Shown piece by piece: positions 55,906 to 64,000 of a stretch of 64,000 nucleotides of DNA. Numbering within the stretch: position 1 is the first letter of the stretch; each line of letters begins with the position of its first letter. The position numbers and the translations under genes were made by a program. Under the pieces are notes generated by a model. The model worked only from the letters and a program-made list of their open reading frames with translations, made no database searches and had not been told where the DNA came from. Where the stretch lies: NCBI GenBank assembly GCA_949126835.1, contig CASBPS010000042.1, forward strand, positions 434,001 through 498,000, written 5' to 3'. This DNA is from Anisus vortex (taxonomy: Eukaryota; Mollusca; Gastropoda; Planorbidae).

Positions 55906-56829
55906 GCTCCAAAGAAGTAACAAATAGGGCGTAAACTAAGACTATATTGTGGGGGGGGGGGGTAATGTGTTGCTTATGCTTCCCCCACCTCTTCTGTGCC
56001 TATTCTTGAATATGAAATCTGTTAAAGAAGTTTTTTAATTTTTTGTGTAATTTTCAATCTCTATCCTATTTTAATTAAACATAATATAGTCAGTCATATA
56101 AAATATTGTTAGTTTGTAGATAGTCTAAGATAGGAAGGGGAGGGCAATTGTTGGGCATTGTTTTATTAGGCAGGTTTCTGAATGTTTGACAATTGTAACA
56201 GTAAATTTTCCTAAAAAATGTTAACATAACTCTGAACATCACCTCAATCTCTAATAATTATTTAGTAAGAAAGACTAATTTGATCTATTGGCCAATAGTC
56301 ATGCAATTAATACTTCTAGAAAAATTAAATTTGGCAGAAATCCTTATACATTTAATTTTAATACTTTTTATAGAATGGCTCACTCGGAGAAGATTATGAA
56401 CAATGTAGGCTATATAAATATATAATGTATTGTAGTCCACACTTTGTGTAAAAAATAATTTAGATTAATTTTAAAATGTACACTACTTTAACTTATATAT
56501 TTGTAATTAAAAAGTTATTCATTAAAAATGAAATGAACATTTTTGATAACAGAAATCATGTTCAATTAAATTTTTTCCTCCATCCCCCAGTCTGTATCAA
56601 TTAATGTGAGCTTGGTCTATGCACTCTTTTCGATAATTTTTCATTATCTGGTACACATTTAGTTCAATTAAGATTCACACAAGTTTGTGTTCAACAGTTA
56701 GGCGACTTTCTTGTGGGCTTAAAAATGTTTTAAGTATGAGAACATCCGTTATTGGAAAATATGTTTACAAGCTTAAGTTGACCCAATAGATGAAAGTAAA
56801 ACAAATGCAAAGTTTTTCAAAACAAATGA
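55906..56829. other. AT-rich spacer with a G14 tract
   Basis: No gene recognised. A G tract lies at about 55950-55963, followed by CTTCCCCCACCTC. Possibly part of an old transposon end, but unproven. Confidence 0.35.
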
Positions 56830-57560
56830 ACGGTTTAAGTCTAGCTGACGACCTTTCTGCGCGGCTTTCTTCCAGATTTTTTCGCAATTAGGCAAATTTT
56901 GATGTCTATAAAGCGGATATTTTTAATTCCATTTGCTGCATTTCAAATTAGACTTCAGCCAGAAAACTCCACTTTGAGTGCGTCCATGTACTTCTTAAGT
57001 TCATATTAAGATAAGATAATATATGTAGGGCCTAATGTATATAGAGCTGAATGAGCTTTAACATTGGGGAAGCACTTCAATGTCTTAAAGTTAATATCAA
57101 GGATAAATGTGTCCAGTTTCAAGCCAAATTCTTTCCAATAGCCAAACAGTTCAAGAATTGTTTGATCCTGTCCTTGTAAACACAAGTTCAACTCATTTAA
57201 ATGAGTCGTTATGTCTGTCAAATACATCAGTTTCATCAGACATTCTTCATCATTTAATTCTATAAAAAAAAGTTGTTTCATCAAGAAACATCTCAACTGC
57301 TGCCTGACACGAAACGAATATATTCAACACTTTACCTCGACTAAGCCAGCGAAAGCCGCTATGCAACCGCATATCTCCATATTCACTTTCAATTTCTTGT
57401 AGTAAACATTTGAATTGTCGGTGAATCAACGAAGAGTGGGAAACTATAACGTTGACTATTTTAAAAACAGTTGCCATAACGGGGCGCAAGTCTAATGTAG
57501 AGATCTTTGCACACAAACTTTCATGGAGTATAATGCAATGGAAGCTTAACAGTAGACGCC
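56830..57560 (-). pseudogene. hAT transposase relic (ZBED5/GTF2IRD2-like)
   Basis: Read on the minus strand: HCIILHESLCAK near 57525, VMATVFKIVNVIVSHSSLIH, RQFKCLLQEIESEYGDMRLH and GFRWLSRGKVLNIFVSC (about 57370-57310; family VRWLSRGKVL). After a one-base shift come LMKLMYLTDITTHLNELNLC, QDQTILELFGYWKEFGLKLD and DINFKTLKCFP. The C-terminal portion (57005-56830) is recognisable but has multiple stops. N-terminal BED finger and first catalytic Asp region are not seen. It is related to the relic at 8968-9420 but longer. Confidence 0.8.
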
Positions 57561-57780
57561 CAATGTGGTTTTTCTTTTTTTGGGCAAATTTAAAATTGTC
57601 ATTTGTTTGGTTTCAAAATGTCTTTGTACACTGGACGTACGACATACAACACTTTCACAACAGAAAGCACATACAGCGCGATCGTTTTGTTGGATGAATC
57701 CATATTCTTTGGTCCAAATTTCTTGAAATGGACGTTGATCCAGCTTTTGTCTTTATTTCTGCCATTTTATGGACACTGTT
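57561..57780 (-). other. Degraded upstream part of the hAT relic
   Basis: Possible N-terminal remnant of the hAT gene, but no alignable motif was seen. The ORFs at 57452-57697, 57603-57878 and 57655-57951 are shadows crossing into the SINE. Confidence 0.3.
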
Positions 57781-57955
57781 TATGGGGCACGGTAGCCGAG
57801 CGACAGTGCGTTCGACTGGCGATCCGAGTGTCCTGGGTTCGAATCCTGGTGGAGCCGGGATTCTTTTCCAATTCTTGAGGGTGTACTTGAGTCTACCCAG
57901 CTCTGATGGGTACCTGACATTAGTTGGGGTAAAGTAAAGGCGGCTGGGCATTGTG
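57781..57955 (+). repeat. tRNA-derived SINE (SINE-B), head and body
   Basis: The tRNA-like head GGGGCACGGTAGCCGAGCGA has an A-box (TAGCCGAGCGACAGTG), and a perfect B-box GGTTCGAATCC lies at about 57837-57847. GTGGAGCCGGGATTC then passes into the body: CTACCCAGCTCTGATGGGTA, CCTGACATTAGTTGGGG and AAAGTAAAGGCGGCTGGGCA. The body matches relics at 722 and 28738. The head is not a standard tRNA, so this is a SINE rather than a tRNA gene. The tail is cut by a hAT end. Confidence 0.85.
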
Positions 57956-57986
57956 TGGCACGCGTTTCGTAGGTCGCCGACCCCTG
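57956..57986 (-). mobile_element. hAT right terminus
   Basis: GTGGCACGCG is followed by TAGGTCGCCGACCCCTG, the reverse complement of a CAGGGGTCGGCGACCTA terminus. The next 8 bp are GGCTAGAG, and the host repeat then continues. It probably belongs to the hAT whose transposase relic is at 56830-57560. The left terminus was not located. Confidence 0.6.
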
Positions 57987-58990
57987 GGCTAGAGTTTTAA
58001 AGAAAACAGAGATAATGAAAACCATGTCAATACTAAAACTAAATTTTGATTAATAATTAGTAATGATAACTTAACATGATTACATAACAAAGAGTACATA
58101 CACTAAGTTAATGGCATATATTCTAATTTGTAACAAAATATTTTTTTGTGCATGTCGAGCTACTTAAATCTAATTTTTAGACATCTGGAATAAATTTAAA
58201 AATATGATAAAGGGAAATAATCGGTCTATTTATGTGAAAGGGCAATAATATTTGTTTATTAAATGTTTTTCTTTATTATTTGCCATCAAATATATAAAAT
58301 AACGTTTAGAATTCTATTGCTTCTCAATTTTAAATTTAAAAAAAAATTTTCAAACAATTAAATTATATTTTTACATTGTAAATATAAATATAAAACACCT
58401 TTTTTTGCTACGTACGTGTTTTCATTAGTACGCATTAACTTTATTTAATAGGTGGCATTAATTCATATTGGAATAATTTTTGAACAGCCTTATATATATT
58501 TAAGGCATGAAGATTGTAAAGATAAGATTAGACTCTGGCTTCCCCACGTTAGATCTTCTCCGCCTCGTGCGATTAAATTTTTCACACACGTGTGGGGAGT
58601 CTTAGTCACCCCCAACCTCCCCCCCCCCCCCCCCGAGCTCTGGCTCTCATCAAAACTATACTTACAGGAGGGGCAAAGAAGTAAAACTCTGACGCGTTTC
58701 CTAATGGGAAAAAAAAAATAACATTAGACAGTCTAGAGGACATACGTTCATAAACCTTTTAACTAACATATAATTGCTCACCGCTCACCCTTTCACCCTT
58801 CACAGAATAAGCCGTTAAGAGTTAAATTTAAATGTTACACAAACTTTCTACACGTGGCTGTGTTGACGTTTTAATTAGACATATAAATCAAGCTGAAGAA
58901 ACATTTATAATAAACGAGAAAAATAAAATAAGAAATTATTCACACATGAGATATTAACAAATGTTACTGGAAAGTTTATGTCTGGAATTA
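57987..58990 (-). repeat. Complex repeat, H1 minus orientation, copy 4 (last segment)
   Basis: Colinear with 20242-21060: GGCTAGAGTTTTAAAG, ATGAAAACCATGTCAATAC, AACAAAGAGTACATACACTA, GAGCTACTTAAATCTAATTT and AATAAGCCGTTAAGAGTTAA. A C15-16 run lies at 58619-58634 in an inserted, GC-richer piece (58540-58700). Confidence 0.75.
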
Positions 58991-59004
58991 GGCTACAATT
59001 AAGG

Positions 59005-59350
59005 AGGTATGCGAAGAAGGGTTGTTTTGCTAAGTTTTCCGATGGTCGGCGAAGGCGAGGGGGACATTGAAGCGAAAGTGGGCGGTAAGAACGTACTTAA
59101 ACTAATTAGTTCCCATTTACTAATAATTAACATTTAGCTCTATGTTATTAATTCATTTAACAGCAATGTTTAACTACATAAGTCGACAAATAAAGAAATC
59201 GACTGTTTGATTATAGACCAACACGTCTAGTGAGTTATTGTGCAGAGAGAAAAACATACCAACTAGAAATGTTACTATATTTAGACGTATCTGACATAAT
59301 AAAAAAAGTGAGGGGATGGTATTTATTACCGATAAAATGAGGCGTGCTGC
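59005..59350 (+). repeat. Complex repeat, block H2, copy 3
   Basis: GGAGGTATGCGAAG, GGGGGACATTGAAG, TCGACAAATAAAGAAATCGA, AACATACCAACTAGAAATGT and TACTATATTTAGACG match 1190-1460 and 29185-29480. It joins directly to the THAP-like relic without the LINE-A insertion. Confidence 0.75.
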
Positions 59351-59421
59351 TAAATATTTAAATGTATTCCCAAACATCTTTTCTTACTCTCCGAACAACC
59401 AGTAACGCAGTACACATACAT
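59345..59421 (-). pseudogene. THAP-like exon relic, copy 4
   Basis: MYVYCVTGCSESKKRCLG, then a stop after about 24 codons. Here H2 follows without an intervening LINE, so it shows the original downstream context of the exon relic. Confidence 0.4.
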
Positions 59422-61860
59422 GGTTTGAACTGATAGGACCGGAAATGTTAGTACACTATTAATTTTAAGGTTCACAATGCATCTTGATATTTGTCAATAT
59501 AAACATACGCACAGCTATACATGGACATTTCATGTTAAATTTAATCTGACTCTTAACGACGTAATACCGGCAGGGGGAGGGGGGACGGAGGTGGTGAGCA
59601 AGGTATTTCCTCTAGACTCTACATTCTTTTTTTTTACAGAATTAAAACCTTTATATTAAGGCTATTCAAAAATTTTGGATTAAATATTTAGTTATGCTAT
59701 TTAATGAAGTAAATGCGTACCAATGAAAACATCCTAGTAGTTAAAAAAGTGTTTTCCAAAAATTCATTGACAATAAAAAGCATTAAGTATTTATTGGACT
59801 GTTTTTTTTTTTTTTTCTAAAAAGACTATTGGTATACGTATATACATTTTTGTATTACTTTTGATTTCAAATTGTGTAGTAAAAAGATACATTAACCATT
59901 TGTAAAGTCCTATGTCATAAAAAGACACATTATCTCCATTGATTATATTTTGAGGTGACTCCAGATGTCTAAATTTAGATTTTAAAGTATGTTCAAAACG
60001 AATCATGGCTTTTTTGTGTAACAAACTATTATATTTACCTTTAAATAAGTCTATGTAGTCATTTTTTAAACCATCTTTTACCAAATTTTACTTTTTTGCA
60101 AAAAAGTTCATTTGTTCCAACTTTGTTTACTAAGCAAGTATACTATCTTAAAGCATTTCCATAGCAATACTGTACATATTTAAGCTTGTTAAAATATTAT
60201 TTTACTTGATGCAATAATATAGTATTCTATTGTTTTTAAAATGCTAATTTCATACTGTACACCAGTTTTCACTTTTTTTTCTATCATTCTAATTGCTCTC
60301 TCCATTTACACCCCAAACATTTTAAAAAACTTCTCTATCGACTCTACCTCATCCATGTTAAAAAAAATTTTCAATCATATCCAATCTTATGAAATAGTCA
60401 TTTTATAATTGTTTCAAATATTGGCTTTCTTCACGTTGAAATTTGTTTTAAGAAATTCCATTCAAAATTAATCAATGAATCAAAATAAACGAAGGAGAAA
60501 CTTAAACTAATTTTAAAATAAACTAACCAATAAAAATACAGTTTTTATTATACTCCCTTTCTTTGTAAACTAAGTTTATATATATTTTATATTTTGATAG
60601 ATTAAAATAAATATAAGTGATATCATACCTTATGAATTTTCACACTAAAATTTTGCGCATCTTTTTTTTTTTCTAGCATTGGCCCGCAAAAACCATAAAA
60701 AGATAAATCGCGTTGTTTCGGCTATATTGTGTAGTTTTCATTCTATTTATTTCGTAAAAACGAACATATCCGAAAAGTTTATTTTCTTTCGTCTCTTCCG
60801 GTAGAGACAGCCATGTTTACATTTTCTTCGATTCGCAAATTGGTCGACGGTATTAGTGACTACGATGCTGAAAATTTGACAGAATGTATTGTTAATCTGT
60901 ACAAGTCTGCGACCCAAGCTTCAGCTTCACGACGGTAAGTGGTCGAAAAATCGATGCAAAGTTTTGCTAACAAACAAGCAAGCAAGCAGACAGACAGAAA
61001 ATACAAGTTAATAGAAAGGGAGTAAATAGCATTTAAATCAAATAGATGTAGAAATGTTAAAGTACTGAGTTTCATTTAAGTAGAAATGTTTGGTCTCGAA
61101 TTAAAAAATGTCGAGTATATGTAGACTTTAACTAATTATTTCACATCAGTATCTAAATATTCAATCTTGAGTGCCCTTGGCAACCATTTAAAGTGAATTA
61201 AAAACAACCGGCATAATTTCTTGTCTTACTTTCCATGAAATAATTTTTCATAACTCTGCCTGCCCTTGAGAAAGTAATTCTGTTCAACCAGTCTTCTGAC
61301 TGAGCTGTACCTCTCTCTATTCCTACTCACACAACTCAGTACGCAACACTTTCAACCCAACACGCCCCTCCTCGTTATGTGAGTATGTAATATAATGATG
61401 GCCCCTAAGTCATTTCATTGACAATAATATTTTTATTTAAATTTATTTCTTATTTATTAGAATTTAATGTTGTATCTTTTAGTTCTATTTTCAAGTGGCT
61501 AAAAGTGCACTGATTATTTATTTGTGTTTACTTTAGGCTTTATTGCTCCAAAATGCTTACTATAAAAAAATGACCATTATCACCAACTTAAATTTACCCT
61601 GATACTCTAAAGTGTTTCAGTTAAACCTCGTTTTCGTTCAATTATGTACATATTCCTGTTTAGGAAGAGTGTGGTGTGCTCAACCCTCTACCACATCATT
61701 GTTAAGACGAACTCTAGGATCCCCTTGGTTCCGTAGGAACTCTCGAAGTGATCCTCCATACATTAACCCATTCATTGACAGTATGAACATGCTCGTTCTA
61801 CAAGTTCACCAGTTTAAACGATACCAACACAAATTTAGAAAAAAAAAAAAAAAAAGAAAA
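59422..61860 (+). repeat. Complex repeat, arm H1 plus and block H3, copy 5
   Basis: The longest uninterrupted example apart from a MITE. H1 landmarks run to about 60540, continue at 61030 (CATTTAAGTAGAAATGTTTG, CTCTGCCTGCCCTTGAGAAA) and pass into H3 at 61536-61815 (TTATTGCTCCAAAATGCTTA, CTCGAAGTGATCCTCCATA, GAACATGCTCGTTCTACAAG). The ORF 61612-61866 is part of H3. Confidence 0.8.
60553..61022. mobile_element. Tc1/mariner-like MITE, copy 3
   Basis: CTCCCTTTCTTTGTAAACTA at the left and GTTAATAGAAAGGGAG at the right, TA on both sides, with GACAGACAGAAA near the right end. Length 470 bp. Its interior is more diverged than copies 1 and 2. It interrupts H1 copy 5 (copy 2 at 24000 has the empty site). 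Confidence 0.82.
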
Positions 61861-62107
61861 AAATAACAGAATTTCATATTCTGAACCTTTAATTAGTCGA
61901 TTACGTTTTGTGAATTTGCCAAAAAATTTTGTTAGCACGCTTTGCTTTCAAATGGTGAAACAAAAAATAGTAAAAGAACATTAACTCATCCTTGTCATAC
62001 AGTATACTTATCTATATTTAAAAGTCCGCATTCACTCCTCTTTTTTATTCTCCATATTAATTACTTGAGCACCCTCTCTCTATATATGTATATAGCATAG
62101 TGCTTTA
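61861..62107. repeat. Inverted complex-repeat piece and partial MITE
   Basis: The segment 61920-61985 (GTTAGCACGCTTTGCTTTCA, ATAGTAAAAGAAC) is the reverse complement of 33108-33160. The segment 62000-62074 is the right end of the long-TIR MITE (compare 35570-35647). The text after it is the empty site of the Ginger element. Confidence 0.65.
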
Positions 62108-62635
62108 AAATGTAATCAAGGGAGATAATAGACTTTTTCATGTCGTAGGGCATTAATATTTTTTGTTTTGTTTTGTTTTACTTCATAATTTGCATTCACT
62201 TAAAAATGTATCCTTAAAAACATAATTTATTGCTCCTATTTGTATAAACATACATAAAATTACCAACCAGTTATTTAAAATACTCACATTATACATATAA
62301 ATATGAAACACCTCCTTAGCTACTATCATGTTTTCATCCGTACGCATTTACTTCGTTTAATAGTATTTTATTTACCTATCTACGGAGAATTTATGAACAG
62401 TCTTATAATTAAGGCTTGAAGGTTGAAAAAAAAAATAGAACGTAGAGTCTATATGGTATTATTTCCATCTCTTTCGACTATTATAATCTTTGTGAATGCC
62501 ATGGTAGTAAAAATGATATTAGTCATACCGTTAATTAACAATTGTATTTAAAATAGTAGTGATTGGAAGTTTAATGCTTGTTGAATAACAAAAGCGGTCA
62601 TTTAAAAACAATGAGAGAAATATAATATAAGAATG
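62108..62635 (-). repeat. Complex repeat, H1 minus orientation, copy 5
   Basis: Colinear with 38421-38960: AATCAAGGGAGATAATAGAC, TTTTTCATGTCGTAGGGCAT and AACAGTCTTATAATTAAGGC, then GAACGTAGAGTCTAT. It is interrupted by the candidate LTR. Confidence 0.8.
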
Positions 62636-63258
62636 TGTTACGAATATCGGTCATAGAGGAATGACGTAATAAGGCATTGACCTCTTAACAAGTGCGTATT
62701 AGAGTCCAAGGTTTGACCTTTCTGCTCTGAGGGCAGTTTAAATAAAATAATTTGTCCAACCCCGTGGAAATTGAAGGTGATAATTCTGGATCGCAGTATT
62801 CTATAGAGCAGGAGATTAAAATGCGTATTAGGATCCTGTAGAATCTTCGATATAGTTTTCTTTGTAAAGTCCCGACCTCCTTAAAGTTAGTTCAGTTTGA
62901 AAGTTTGTAGAGTGAAGTCGCTATATTGATACTTGTATTTTTTATGCCATTTAATGAAACACTTATGTTGCTATCAGCTGATGCATTTATTTAAAGTTTA
63001 TATTAAGTCTACAATTTAAATAAAATTGTTTATTCAACCACTGGAGTTGTTTGATCTATCATTGTTAAGAAAGGTGTTGAAGATAATTATAGCCTACCGA
63101 ATATAACTACATTACTGCATAGACCTGTCAGTCAAGGAACCCCTAGCTTAGACTTCAGATCAGCAGAATCTAGAGACTTCTAATAAAGATACAACTATAT
63201 TGATTGAATCCGATTTAACGAGTCGTAATAATAGTCATCATAGTGACAGTCCATAACA
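62636..63258 (+). mobile_element. Candidate solo LTR, 623 bp
   Basis: Inserted relative to the colinear copy at about 38955. It begins TGTTACGAATATCGG and ends AGTCCATAACA, so TGTTA/TAACA termini are present. Flanks are AATG and AATT, a possible imperfect 4-bp duplication. AATAAA strings occur at about 62741 and 63020. No coding sequence. Confidence 0.65.
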
Positions 63259-63379
63259 AATTCAAAACATTAAAATAAGTTTTATACATTGATTTAGTCT
63301 TTGTGCTTGTTTATTTTAATGTCTAGAATGCGTCTGAAAAGTTATTCGGTTAAATGTGGTGTGAAATGTCTTTGGTCGT

Positions 63380-63484
63380 TTCGTGTATTGAGATAGTTGG
63401 ACCAGATTGTTAGTTCCGTGTATTGAGATAGTTGGACCAGATTGTTTGTTCCGTGTATTGAGATAGTTGGACCAGATTGTTTGT
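63380..63484 (+). repeat. 35-bp tandem repeat, three copies
   Basis: Units TCCGTGTATTGAGATAGTTG plus GACCAGATTGTTTGT start at about 63380, 63415 and 63450. The colinear sequence at 39080-39115 has only one unit, so this is a local expansion. Confidence 0.95.
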
Positions 63485-63570
63485 TGTATTCTGATATTGT
63501 AATTAAGTGTGGTGTTTTTGTTTTGGTGTCTGGGGATTTTGATGAGTGTGATAGCTAGGTCAATGTCTAT

Positions 63571-64000
63571 GTCTGTTTTTGTTGGTGTGTCTAGTATCTT
63601 CTTTAGTGTTTGTTTTGTTGGTGTGTCTAGTATCTTCTTTAGTGTTTCTTTTGTTGGTTTGTCTGGTATCTTCTTTAGTTATTGTTTTGTTGGTGTGTCT
63701 ATTATCTTCTTTAGTGTAGGTTTTGTTGGTGTGTCTAGTATCTTCTTTAGTGTTTGTTTTGTTGGTGTGTCTATTATCTTCTTTAGTGTATGTTTTTGTT
63801 AGTATGTCTAGTATCTTCTTTAGTATATTTTTTTGTGTGTCTAGTATCTTCTTTAGTGTTTGTTTTGTTGGTGTGTCTAGTATCTACTTTAGTGTTTGTT
63901 TTGTTGGTGTGTCTAGATCCTTCTTTAGTGTATGTTTTGTTGGTGTGTCTAGTATCTTCTTTATGGTTTTTTTGTTGGTGTGTCTAGTATCTTTTTTAGT
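63571..64000 (+). repeat. 36-bp minisatellite running off the window
   Basis: The unit GTTTGTTTTGTTGGTGTGTC plus TAGTATCTTCTTTAGT repeats about 12 times to the last base. One frame reads VCFVGVSSIFFS per unit, which creates long apparent ORFs (63509-63802, 63790-63987). The frame changes between units and several units are 1-3 bp off, so coding is unlikely. Confidence 0.93.

Noticed and set aside
54853..55975. hAT-like element between two G tracts
   Set aside because: The left text CAGGGGCGAAGACAGAC resembles an end, but the right side has no inverted match and no 8-bp duplication.
57781..57860. Possible tRNA gene
   Set aside because: A perfect B-box is present, but the cloverleaf does not close normally and the sequence continues into a repeated SINE body.
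57603..58025. Several overlapping 69-98-codon ORFs
   Set aside because: All are translations of the SINE in different frames.
63509..63987. Hydrophobic repeat protein
   Set aside because: Produced by the 36-bp minisatellite. The frame is not kept between neighbouring units and no other gene signal is present.

Overview
This window looks like an intergenic region of an AT-rich animal genome, most probably a gastropod mollusc. The guess rests on the mix of repeats: a tRNA-headed SINE whose body I associate with gastropod genomes, jockey-, CR1/L2- and RTE-like LINE ends, ZBED-type hAT transposases, a KRBA2/Ginger-type integrase, a Gmr1-like gag and an STPR-repeat relic. No intact host gene, rRNA or genuine tRNA was found. 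Everything with recognisable coding potential is a decayed mobile element or an exon-sized relic. Species, identities and ages cannot be computed here.

Layout. 1-8450: a CR1/L2-type LINE tail (389-622), a complex repeat block, an inverted-repeat element (1593-3169), a Mutator-like element end carrying a nested SINE (3717-4040), a LINE end fused to a THAP-like exon relic, and a degenerate CR1/L2 reverse transcriptase on the minus strand (5761-7181). 8453-12395: an RTE-like LINE split by a 2093-bp hAT element that has a perfect 8-bp target duplication. 13721-18193: a Mutator-like element whose right end has grown into a 3.6-kb, 44-bp satellite. 18194-35000: more copies of the complex repeat, several MITEs, tandem repeats of 83 and 60 bp, and a solo LTR (29882-30556). 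35089-38408: a long-TIR MITE next to a complete but dead Ginger-like transposon. 39178-43056: a minus-strand, 5'-truncated Gmr1-like LTR element with only gag and protease. 43850-50130: TTCGGY-rich arrays, LINE fragments, a TIR element with a MADF-like ORF and another complex-repeat copy. 50520-58990: a further copy of the complex repeat, interrupted by a TA-flanked MITE, a 310-bp tandem duplication, an STPR pseudogene, a TAG/CTA-rich low-complexity block and a hAT transposase relic with a complete SINE. 59005-64000: another complex-repeat copy, a solo LTR, and 35-bp and 36-bp minisatellites running off the edge.

Two things organise the window. First, a large composite repeat recurs in about the same internal order, starting near 722, 28745 and 59005, with partial copies near 22830 and 47640. 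Its order is block H2, a THAP-like exon on the minus strand, arm H1 in plus orientation, block H3, then arm H1 in minus orientation. Its copies account for much of the sequence not assigned to named elements and are landing sites for nearly all of them, so paralogous empty sites are available for several insertions. Second, the Mutator-like element shows the stages of satellite birth. A second end of the same family (3930-4040) has a few ~15-bp motifs, and the element at 13721 has expanded the same motif about 80-fold.
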